Positions 1-8,669 of a DNA stretch of 13,621 nt are shown here, in pieces; the stretch's first letter is position 1; the number at the start of each line of letters is the position of its first letter. Under the pieces are notes generated by a model. That model was not told the DNA's origin and ran no database searches. It saw nothing but the letters and a program-made list of their open reading frames with translations. The position numbers and the translations under genes are program-made. The DNA comes from Isohypsibius dastychi. Lineage: Eukaryota > Tardigrada > Eutardigrada > Parachela > Isohypsibiidae. The stretch spans positions 1 through 13,621 of the forward strand of contig JAQIWT010000938.1 in assembly GCA_034696485.1 (NCBI GenBank). Direction: 5' to 3'.

Positions 1-581
1 GGGCTAATTGGTGCAGAAGTAGATATTTATAAAGTGCAATGGGACACAGTTGGTCTTGCCATTGCGGTTTTATTTATCGGGCTGATTGTCCGCATGGCCG
101 CTACAATGGTCGCGGTAACCGGAGCTGGGCTTAACCTGAAGGAAAAAGTCTTCACCGCCATCGCTTGGATTCCGAAAGCAACGGTACAGGCTGCGTTGGG
201 ACCGTTAGCACTGGATGCGGCCAGGTTGGCCAAGAACCCGGATGCGAATCAGATACGACTTGGGGAACAGGTATCTTGCTGTTACATTTATTGGCCAACA
301 TTACGCATCACCCTGAAATATTTTTGTTTTAGATTGTGACAATTGCAGTCTTGCTTATCATTATTACTGCACCACTTGGTGCAATCGGGATAACACTTTC
401 CTCGCACAAGCTGTTGGAAAAGGAACCGGTGAAGCTCGATGACCCTTCGAAGAAATACATTGCTGAAGTTGATGAAAATGGTCATCCCATGACCCCACAC
501 GACCACGGAGAAGTCACTCGAATGATTGATGAAACCGACAACGGGACGACTGCTCCGAGGCACTTTGGCCATGTTCATTAA
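1..581 (+). CDS. Na+/H+ antiporter, SLC9B (NHA) type, 3' part
   Basis: Partial gene; the 5' end lies off the window. Exons <1..270 and 333..581 (62-bp GT-AG intron, phase 0) give 171 C-terminal residues. The visible part has a GLIGAEV segment, a membrane span from about residue 17 to 39, a loop with NLKEK and WIPKATVQAALG, and a final hydrophobic span at about 91-113, where IVTIAVLL leads into TAPLGAIGI. The WxPKATVQAA-G block followed by a last helix with an ITAPLG-like turn is what I know from animal NHA2/SLC9B2, cation/proton antiporters of the plasma membrane and organelles. The ion-binding Asp pair of the family would lie upstream, so transport competence cannot be judged here. The cytosolic tail of about 55 residues is acidic and carries six histidines in its last third, an unusual tail that might bind metal or sense pH (inference). 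Family assignment is firm; the exact paralog is not. Confidence 0.9.
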
Positions 582-766
582 TATATAGGTTCCGAAAGAT
601 TGATATGTATTCACGAGCTTGTTCCGAAGAGTTTGTTTGTTTATTCTGTCTCAACTGTTCCGTCCATGTTGAGCCAGCTCGGATGTGACGAGAATTTATC
701 CAGCAGTATTTTCATTTTCACAAATTTTGTTGTACTGCGCTTCCAGTTCCTCGATGCCTGGCCGTG

Positions 767-772
767 AATAAA
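767..772 (+). terminator. poly(A) signal AATAAA of the SLC9B gene
   Basis: Canonical AATAAA 186 nt after the antiporter stop codon and before the next gene. Cleavage would be expected 10-30 nt downstream, giving a 3' UTR of about 200 nt. Confidence 0.6.
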
Positions 773-840
773 TTGTGTTACCTTGATTTGAAGTTTTATT
801 TTATCGACCTTGCTTTGCATTTGACATGAGGCATTCCCTA

Positions 841-866
841 CAGCTACCACATGGTAATGGTAGCTG
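841..866. repeat. perfect 9-bp inverted repeat (hairpin) upstream of APIP
   Basis: CAGCTACCA at 841-849 pairs exactly with TGGTAGCTG at 858-866 around an 8-nt loop. A second, overlapping inverted repeat, CTGGTA (864-869) and TACCAG (872-877) with a 2-nt spacer, follows at once. It could be a DNA-level protein-binding site or an RNA hairpin; no function is known. Confidence 0.5.
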
Positions 867-1008
867 GTAAGTACCAGTTACGCCGGTCTGTGATCAGCTG
901 CAAAAGATAAACACAAGTGCAACGAGGTTTGGGTAAAATTGTGAAGTTGCATTTCACTCCTATATTCTCAGACTGGAGTTCACCGTGCAGTGCAGGTGAC
1001 GGAAAATT

Positions 1009-2397
1009 ATGGATTCCGAGACTGAAAGTTGGGAAACTGTGGCCTTCGGGGATAAAGGCAAGGTAATGTGATACCTAGAAACATGAACCTGTTTGACGGT
1101 ATCAACATTTTGCGAACAGAGAAGTACTCCGCAAGAACCTCATCCACGAGAGATCATTCCAGAACTTTGTCGCCTATTTTATAACCTTGGCTGGTGTACG
1201 GTGAGTTTGATGACATTTGTGTTCTAGTGCATCTACTGCGGCACGTACATATAATTATGATTATAATCGGAATTTTATAGGGTACGGGCGGTGGAATTTC
1301 TGTCAAATCGGGGTATGTCACGGAAAACAAATATATTATGCGTCGTCTTGCTAATTCGTGTTCTTTTGCTTTTCGCATTTCATCGTTTTTTACATATGAG
1401 CGGTGTTCAATATTTTGTGTAGCTAATCCGGAACTTTTTTTCAGAGACCATATCTATATTGCTCCGTCGGCAGTTCAGAAAGAGCGAATACAGGTACGGT
1501 AATAATTTTGGTTGTTCAAAGCGGTCACGAATATAGTATTGCGATTGTTGATATATTTTTATATCGTGATTGATGTTGCAGCCAGAGGACCTCTTCGTTC
1601 AAGATGTGAGAGGCAATGATTTGGAGCTGCCACCTGCCGAAAAACGTCTCAGGAAGAGCCAATGTACACCGCTTTTCATGCTCGCATACACCATGAGAGG
1701 TATTTAGAAAATGTTGGATCTGCCCACATAATTTTCTGCTATTTTTGTTATCACGATTTTCTATCTACATATATCCGCCAGGTGCTGGTGCGGTGATTCA
1801 TTCTCACTCCAAGCATTCATTGCTGGCAACCTTGCTTTACCCAGGACGGGAATTTCGGATTAGCAACCTTGAGATGATTAAAGGTGACACTAGATGATAC
1901 GTAGTGTGACCCAGGCGGCTATAACGATGTGTAATAATTAAAGGAGTCAAGAAGGATACGACAGGAAAATACTATCGCTACGATGAAGAATTGGTGATAC
2001 CCATAGTAGAAAACACGCCTGAAGAACGAGATTTAGAAGTGAGATTAGAATGCATTTCCAGTGACCTTTTTGTTCCGTTTAAAAATAATGTTTTTTTTGT
2101 TAGGACAGGATGAGGCGGGCAATGTTGGATTATCCTGATGCCTGTGCCGTTCTTGTCCGGCGCCATGGGTTTTATGTTTGGGGAGATTCTTGGCAGCAAG
2201 CTAAAGCAATGTGAGAACAAGAAGCGAGAATCACTATAAATTCTGAAGACTCTATTCCCCGTCAGGAAAACTTTTCCTAAACCGATATTTTCAGGTGTGA
2301 GGCGCTGGATTATTTATTTGAGATTGGTGTGGAACTAAAACGGCTTGGTATTGATCCTACCGGCGCGCTAGAAGTGCCCAAAGACGCATACGTGTAA
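1009..2397 (+). CDS. APIP: methylthioribulose-1-phosphate dehydratase (APIP/MtnB)
   Basis: Cytosolic Zn enzyme of the methionine salvage pathway. It dehydrates 5-methylthioribulose-1-phosphate to the 2,3-diketo-5-methylthiopentyl compound. Exons: 1009-1062, 1120-1200, 1281-1312, 1445-1493, 1582-1699, 1782-1883, 1944-2038, 2104-2210, 2295-2397. The product is 246 aa (human APIP is 242) and belongs to the class II aldolase/adducin fold. Visible landmarks: LGWCTG-TGGGIS near 40-50, [13 protein letters not shown], Cys100 in KSQCTPLF, the zinc ligands His118 and His120 in IHSHSK, the catalytic Glu142 in EMIKG, and the third zinc His198 in RRHGFYVWG. All align with the human residues at an offset of three. 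The start is the first ATG giving an open frame into the conserved core; the 18-residue first exon is not conserved and is the least certain part. Exon 3 is a 32-bp micro-exon. The nearest + strand neighbour, OGDH, is metabolically unrelated. Confidence 0.95.
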
Positions 2398-2589
2398 CTG
2401 ATCGATTTACAAGAAGAACCCAACTGCTCTGAATTTCCATTTCAAAGCATGTCTGAGACCTTATAATCACCCACAATTATTTAAAAACCACAGTTTGGAT
2501 GACAAGGTTGCTTACTAAAACTGGCTTTGGGCCTTTTGTATGTCTCGATTATGGTATGTCATTTGCTGGAATTTGCGATGTCGACACAA

Positions 2590-2595
2590 AATAAA
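2590..2595 (+). terminator. candidate poly(A) signal AATAAA of APIP
   Basis: Canonical hexamer 193 nt after the APIP stop codon and the only AATAAA I noticed between the two genes. The distance resembles that seen for the other genes here. Confidence 0.5.
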
Positions 2596-2716
2596 TTTGA
2601 GGCTCTTTTTGATTTTGAGGCACTGATCCGGTGAAGAAAAGCCTCCTAGTAGAAGCTTGAAAAATTTAAGCCTGAAAACTTCAAGCCTGCCTTTGTGGTT
2701 TGTCCACGGAACCCCA

Positions 2717-2729
2717 GGGGGGGGGGGGG
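2717..2729 (+). repeat. G13 homopolymer run
   Basis: Thirteen consecutive G preceded by CCCCA, in intergenic DNA. Such runs are slippage-prone, so the true length may vary between individuals or be a sequencing artefact. Confidence 0.8.
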
Positions 2730-3010
2730 TTAAGGTTGCGCGCTTATGAGTTTTATTTTCATGTCGAAAACTGATAACTTCGATAAAGCTCTGCTCTTTT
2801 GCGAGGAGGACATGCCTTCCGGCACTGCTGTTGTCAACAGACTGGTACGTGAAGTAGGTGTTGGTTCTTGATCGTTCCACGTGAGGAGAAAGCTGTGGGG
2901 CTGGTGCAATATTTCTGTTTTCGTGTAAATTACATTGCAACAGCTTTCTGGGTTTTTCAGGTTTTGACATTGGCCTGATTATTGCTTTTTCCATCCGGAG
3001 TGTTCTGGAA

Positions 3011-3016
3011 ATGTAG
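3011..3016 (+). promoter_or_regulatory. start-stop element ATG-TAG just upstream of OGDH
   Basis: An ATG followed directly by TAG lies 31 nt before the OGDH start codon. If the transcript includes it, it is a minimal upstream ORF that could hold back scanning ribosomes. The transcription start is unknown, so its presence in the mRNA is an inference. Confidence 0.35.
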
Positions 3017-3047
3017 TTCCACGTGTTGAATCTTGTTTGACCCGATT

Positions 3048-6000
3048 ATGTCTTCCATCATACGGTGCGGAAATTTCGCGAGGAACAGCTTCGGGTGGCA
3101 TAGAACATGGAGAAGCTTCTCGAGAACATCTCGATCGCTCGGCAGTTATGGAGATGCGCTCAAAACGTCACCGGAAAATTCAGCGTATATAGAAGACATG
3201 TACGCGCTCTGGTTGACTGATCGAACAAAAGTCCACGCGGTAAGGAAGAACAGGATTTTATTGTTTTGGTTTATTTCACGTGTGAAAGTGCCGTTTATAT
3301 TTCATTTAGTCATGGAGTGATTATTTCGGGAAATATGGATCGAACACCGAAGCTATCCCGACTCCAACGGAGAGCAGAATCCAGTCTTCTAGTCTGATGA
3401 AGACAGTAAAAGACCACATGGCAATACAGGCTTTGATTCGTTCTTACCAGGTTGGAATTCGTACCTTGCATAACTGTCTGGGCTTCTTTTGTTTATTTAC
3501 GACCAATGGTGTATAGGTTATAGGTCATCGAGTGGCAGACCTTGACCCGCTTGAAATGGATGACCGGAAGGATAAAAAACAGTTTCCGGAATTGAATATA
3601 TCTACCTACGGTTTCGGTTTGTTACTATTTCTTCATTTTCTGCATGACCGATGGAGATACGAAATTTTGCAGGTGAATCAGACCTGGGTCGTAAATTCAA
3701 ACTGCCGTCAAATACTTTTATTGGTGGCGCGGCGACAGAGATGACACTGAGCGAAATCGTTGGACGATTGGAGAATATTTATTGCAGCAAGATGGGTATT
3801 CAGTACATGTTCATCCCGAACAAGGAGGAAACGCAATGGATACGGGAAAAGTTTGAGACTCCCGGTGCGCTGAAGCTGGAAGCCCAAGAAAAAAGAAATA
3901 TCCTGAAACTTCTGATTCGGGCGTCTGGGTAAGAGAAATTCTTCTTTTCCTAGGAATGCGGAAAAGTACTGGTAAATTTCAGGTTAGAGGCGTTCCTTCA
4001 GACAAAATGGCCTTCCGAAAAACGATTTGGTCTTGAAGGCTTGGAGTCGATGATTCCAGCAATGCAGTCTATCATCGATAATTCCACTTCCGTTGATTCT
4101 TTCGTTCTTGGAATGTCTCACCGTGGCCGACTTAATGTGATTGCCAACATCTGCCAGAAACCCCTTGACAATATATTTGTTCTTTTCAAATATCTGGAGC
4201 TGATCGATGGCGGATCTGGAGATGTGAAATATCATTTGGGCCTGTCTCAAAGTATCGTGAACGAAGCGACGAACCGACCAGTTAACATGTACGTTGCACA
4301 TCCGGCAGTTTAGGTTCTTTGAAAAAAGATATTTTATTTATATTTTATTTCTAGCTCGTTGTGTGCCAACCCGTCCCATTTAGAGGCTGTAAACCCAGTC
4401 GTTCAGGGCAAAACTCGTGCCGAACAGTTTTATCGAGGGGATGCTGAAGGTGACAAAGTCATGTCCATTTTGATTCACGGAGACGCGGCTTTTGCTGGTC
4501 AAGGAATTGTTTTTGAGACCATGCATCTGAGTGCCCTTCCGGATTACACAACCCACGGAACCGTCCATATCGTCGCCAATAACCAAATTGGATTTACGAC
4601 AGATCCGAGAGTGGCTCGATCTTCACCTTATTGTACGGATGTTGCGCGGGTTGTCAACGCTCCGATTTTCCATGTGAACGCCGAGGACCCTGAAGCTGCA
4701 TTTTTAGTTAGCCGTGTAGCTGCAGAGTGGCGAGCAAAATTTCACAAAGATGTCGTTATTGACTTGGTAAATTAAGCCTGAAGCGGAATATGTTCGCATG
4801 TTGAACTTCGTTTTTTTGCATAGGTTGGTTTTCGAAAGTACGGCCACAACGAGATCGACGAGCCGGCTTTTACGCAGCCGTTGATGTACCAGAAAATCAA
4901 AGAAATGAAAGGAGTGGCAAACGATTATGCCGAAAAACTTATATCCAGTGGCATCATCAGCAGGGAAGAAGTTGAGGTACTGATTTAAATGGCAACCTTA
5001 TTGTTTGATCTAAAAAATACATTGTTATGAAGGAAATGAAAAAGGAATACTGGGATTTCTGCGAAACGTCTTTCAAACGCGGAGATAATCTGACTAATAT
5101 CAGCAGCTTGGATTGGATCGACTCTCCGTGTATTGGCTCATTTGCATTAAAACAAAACTTGATGTCCACCGGTGTTGATGAGGAAACTGTGCGACACGTT
5201 CTTGATAAATTCTCTTCTGCCCCAGCGGATTTTAATCTTCATAGAGGTAAACTCACAGGACTTCCCAGCGTTGCTAGTTGGTTAATCGTCATACGCCAAT
5301 CACGTAGGAATGAAGAAGATTCTGAAGCAGCGACGGGAATTTGCTGACGAGGGAATAATGGTGAGATCAGACCTGGTTTGTTTGCAATTTCTGCTGTTAT
5401 TCTCTCTGTCATTAGGACTGGAGTATGGGAGAGGCAGTCGCGTGGGGCTCCCTGATCAAAGATGGCATTCCAGTTCGCTTGAGCGGTCAAGACGTCGAGA
5501 GAGGAACATTCAGGTTTGTTGTAATTTTAAGCAAAAACACGTTGATTTGGATGATTATATAGTTGAATTTCTCTAGCCATCGCCATAGCGTTCTACATGA
5601 CCAAGATATCGACCAAAAAGATTACCGTCCACTTTGTGACCTTTGGCCAAATCAAGCGCCGTTTACCGTGTGCAACAGCCCGCTGTCCGAATTTGGAACT
5701 TTGGGATTCGATCTTGGGTTCTCGATGGCCAACCCGAATGCCCTTGTAATGTGGGAAGCTCAGTTTGGAGATTTTTTCAACACGGCTCAATGCATAATCG
5801 ATCAGTTCATTTCGAGTGGGCAAGCCAAATGGATGCGCCAGAGTGGAATTGTTTTGTTATTGCCTCACGGATTCGAGGGAATGGTATGGTCTGAATTTTT
5901 GTTGCAGTGCCCACCGACTTATCTCAATTTTCGATGCAGGGTCCAGAGCATTCCAGTGCGAGACCAGAGCGTTTTCTCCAGCTCGCAAGCGATGACGCCG

Positions 6001-6962
6001 ACAGTTTTTCTTCCGATTCCTCTTCCAGTTATGTCTTGGATCAACTGAAAGATATTAACTGGCAGATCATGAACCTTACCACTCCAGGTCAGTTTTTAAA
6101 ATTCGTCAAGTGACCGATCGGTTGTAACATGATTTTCCAGCCAACCTTGTTCACGCAATGCGGCGCCAAATGCAACTTCCATTTCGCAAGCCACTTGTTA
6201 TAATGTCTCCGAAATCTTTGCTTCGGTCAGCGAAGGCTCGGTCCAGCACAAAGGATGTGCTTCCTGGTAGTGAATTCAAACGAATTTATGTCGATGATGG
6301 TGCCGCTCTGCACAGTCCGGCTCAAGTCGAACGGGTCTTATTCTGCTCTGGAAAAGTGTATTATGAACTGGTTGAGAAACGCCAGACCTTGAACCTGGAG
6401 GAAAAGATCGCGATTATCCGGGTTGAACAGGTGACTTTTGACTGGTCATAGAGGAGCTGTTGTCTCATTGTATGTTGTCATTTCGCCAACAGATCTGTCC
6501 GTTCCCTTATGATCTCGCAAGAGAGCAGCTTTGTCTGTACAAAAATGCGTCAGTTAAGTGGGTTCAGGAAGAACCCAAAAATGCCGGAATGTGGAGTTAC
6601 GTTCAGGCCAGGATGAATAATTTGTTACGAAAACATATGCAGGATGATCGGCAACTTGGGTGAGCATACTTGTTCCAAAATGCCATCCAGAATTGACGTT
6701 TCTTATTCTTATTAGGTATATTGGCCGTGTCACTTCTGCTTCGCCCGCGACAGGAAACAAAAAGCAGCACAACGTAACTATTGAACAGATTTAATTTTGA
6801 ATGTTAATCATATTTTCGTTGTTCTAGAATGAACAAAATCAGCTTCTCGAAGCTGCTATTCAGCTGGAGAACTTGCCCGATATGACAATCTTGCGGCAAA
6901 GTGCCCGAGTGCCGGAGCCGGTTGCTGAGAATGAACGCGCTGCCAGACAAGCGGTGAACTGA
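3048..6962 (+). CDS. OGDH: 2-oxoglutarate dehydrogenase E1, mitochondrial
   Basis: Thiamine-diphosphate E1 subunit of the 2-oxoglutarate dehydrogenase complex in the mitochondrial matrix (TCA cycle). Exons: 3048-3239, 3310-3450, 3517-3610, 3673-3928, 3983-4288, 4355-4766, 4824-4976, 5033-5246, 5308-5360, 5416-5513, 5577-5883, 5940-6087, 6141-6430, 6493-6659, 6716-6773, 6828-6962. The product is 1007 aa (human 1023). The first ~35 residues are Arg/Ser-rich without acidic residues, a mitochondrial presequence, followed by the N-terminal [10 protein letters not shown] box. Core motifs: MSHRGRLN (272-279), [10 protein letters not shown] around Asp308, the ThDP/Mg motif starting GDAAFAGQG at 372 and continuing to NNQIGFTTD (405-413), [28 protein letters not shown], and the C-terminal SPATGNKK. 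It ends in about 25 poorly conserved residues. The loop after VADLDPL is shorter than in vertebrate OGDH and lacks the DADLDS-type segment linked to Ca2+ sensing. It is OGDH rather than the DHTKD1 paralog by length and N-terminal box. Confidence 0.96.
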
Positions 6963-7155
6963 ATTGGCTTCGCGCTTGATGCCGTTTGTGATGAATTAGT
7001 GCAGCCCACATTTTTATGGTTTTATACGATGAACGACAGACAGTTTTGAACCCAGTTTGGCGCTAAGACAGTCTTTCGCTTTAGTCTCCATCCATTCCGT
7101 CGATGATTTTTAGTTGTTTTTGCTTCCCATGATGGCGTAAGTACGGACAAAATTT

Positions 7156-7161
7156 TTTATT
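7156..7161 (-). terminator. poly(A) signal AATAAA of the ALKBH4 gene (- strand)
   Basis: TTTATT on the + strand reads AATAAA on the - strand, 95 nt after the ALKBH4 stop codon. It lies beyond the OGDH signal when read from the ALKBH4 side, so the two 3' UTRs should overlap. Confidence 0.6.
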
Positions 7162-7193
7162 AACTTCGTTCAGTGACCTGAGTTTCTGAATCT

Positions 7194-7199
7194 AATAAA
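7194..7199 (+). terminator. poly(A) signal AATAAA of OGDH
   Basis: Canonical hexamer 231 nt after the OGDH stop codon. Expected cleavage at about 7210-7230, some 30-50 nt short of the ALKBH4 stop codon. Confidence 0.65.
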
Positions 7200-7256
7200 A
7201 CTTATATTCACCATTTCGTTCTGTACAGCTAAGAAATGGTCAGGACAATTTCGATC

Positions 7257-8316
7257 TCAAGTAACGACATCTCCAGAAAAACATTTCGCTGTATTCAAAA
7301 GCACTTCTCCAACATCCGCTTTTTCACCGGAAAGAAATTCGAGGCTCAGCTCCCTAAAGGTCATCGCTACTCTTTTGTCTATTATATTCCCCGACTCGAC
7401 TGCGTGGTTCCATTTGTACCTTGAATCAAACATCATCATAAATAAAGATCTCCGTGGCATATCCACTTTAACCGAAGGAATCGGGCCGTCTTCTTCCCAG
7501 GTGACAGGCGTCAGTGTAAGAGCAGAAGTGGATACAAGATTGAGGGTCACAAGACGTTCTCCCCACAACCAGCTGTCGTCGGTGTGTGGAGCGATGTGCG
7601 CTTCTCTTTCAGATACATACTCCAAGTTGCATAATTCCACGCACGAAAAAGAACCAAGCTCCGGAATCATTTTCATACGATCAATCAAGAACTCCGAATA
7701 ATCTGGCAACCCGCGGAATACTTGGGTGTTGATTTTTTGTTTTTTGAAATTAACTTTTGGTCCGTAATCCTGCCAACAGATTTCCATAAGCATACCGACC
7801 ACATGACAATCTCAACTAAATATACTTGTTTTCTTCGGCCAGATTGAGATTCCACCCATTTCCTTGCGTTAATTTCGGAAAGAAGAAATGCTTCTTCTTC
7901 TTCGGTAATAAATTCTTCCCAAAGAAACATGCGCTCTATTTGAACCGATTTGTCGTCATGCCCGTCGATAGAATGCGATAGGCAGTCTTCCGGTTTCAGA
8001 TGTCTTTCTGAACACGCGGTTCTACATCGGAAACAATATTGTAGCCCTGGAGAAAACTACGAAGAAAACCAGCTGGGTGATATAAGTGCAGACTTTCGTT
8101 CCGGATTCCGAGCAATCTTACCTCCAGCTGAGGCCTGGTCTGACGGCAGTCGGGTATAACGGTCGTCGATAAAACATCCGTAATTATAAGATCTTTGCAC
8201 ACTCCACATCGTCGAATCCCACGACATGCACAGTTCTTGGTCTGGATCCGGTGGGTTTGTTGACGTTTCGCTAAAACGGTTTCAGCACTAAACGCCATCT
8301 GCTGATCGCTGGCCAT
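7257..8316 (-). CDS. ALKBH4: ALKBH4-type Fe(II)/2-oxoglutarate-dependent dioxygenase
   Basis: AlkB-family dioxygenase using Fe(II), O2 and 2-oxoglutarate. In other animals ALKBH4 has been reported to demethylate actin and to act on methylated adenine in DNA; the substrate here is unknown. Exons, read on the - strand: 8316-8122, 8056-7826, 7769-7257, with 65- and 56-bp introns, both phase 0. The product is 312 aa (human 302). The N-terminus carries the subfamily Cys cluster C29-x-C31 and C37-x2-C40 around CRGIRRCGVC, and a second Cys-rich stretch begins exon 2. The SQSGRRKQ-DYGPKVNF junction is characteristic of ALKBH4. Iron ligands are His204 and Asp206 (HTDDSWLWGERL) and His264 (KWNHAV); Arg275 and Arg281 of KRVAMTFRELS match the 2-oxoglutarate site. 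The ATG at 8316 is the first after an in-frame stop; a second ATG lies six codons on. The gene is head-to-head with beta-galactosidase. Confidence 0.94.
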
Positions 8317-8669
8317 TAACCGTTTAATAAGCCAATTATGCCTTCAGATTTACTCGGCGATGAATTCCACCAGCATTCAAATCAATTCGCTGGACTTCAG
8401 GTGGTCAGAACGGATGAACGAAGTTTGCCAAAAGAATTTATCGAATGTACGTAGAGCTATTTCGCAAAAGCCAAACTCTTGCCCATCACCCCCTAGGACA
8501 ACCCTACGTTTGTGACAAACACCAACAAAGCGGCAAAAGCGACAGGCTGAATGGCTATCAGCTGTTTTCGTTCCACAATATTCCGGTTTTTTAATTGCAA
8601 CAATTGGATGACTCATATTACGCCATTTTTAACCTTCAATGCATTTGGGGCGAACTCCAGTCGCATACT
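8317..8669. promoter_or_regulatory. shared upstream region of ALKBH4 and beta-galactosidase
   Basis: 353 bp separate the start codons of two divergently transcribed genes, so both promoters and 5' UTRs must fit here unless upstream non-coding exons exist. I see no clear TATA box. A 79-codon Cys-rich antisense frame at 8377-8616 lies within it, but I recognise no family and cannot support it as a gene. Confidence 0.55.

Larger units (their letters stand above)
582..1008. other. intergenic: SLC9B 3' UTR and APIP upstream region
   Basis: About 430 bp without a supported gene. It holds the 3' UTR of the antiporter up to an AATAAA at 767-772, then the presumed promoter and 5' UTR of the dehydratase. 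The one structured element is a 9-bp inverted repeat at 841-866. A 69-codon antisense frame at 641-850 has no recognisable features and I do not consider it coding. No clear TATA box is visible. Confidence 0.6.
2398..3047. other. intergenic: APIP 3' UTR and OGDH upstream region
   Basis: 650 bp between two + strand genes. It contains an AATAAA at 2590-2595 that could end the APIP transcript, AT-rich related words around 2653-2690 (versions of AAGCCTG and TTGAAAA), and a run of 13 G at 2717-2729. An antisense frame of 159 codons (2515-2994) is the longest uninterrupted frame here; I recognise no domain in it and it spans the G-run, so I do not call it a gene. The last part should be the OGDH promoter and 5' UTR. 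Confidence 0.6.

Noticed and set aside
3984-4301. 105-codon antisense frame under OGDH exon 5
   Set aside because: Shadow of the conserved OGDH core.
7375-7701. 108-codon + strand frame over ALKBH4
   Set aside because: Opposite strand of the ALKBH4 catalytic exon with its HxD and second His motifs.
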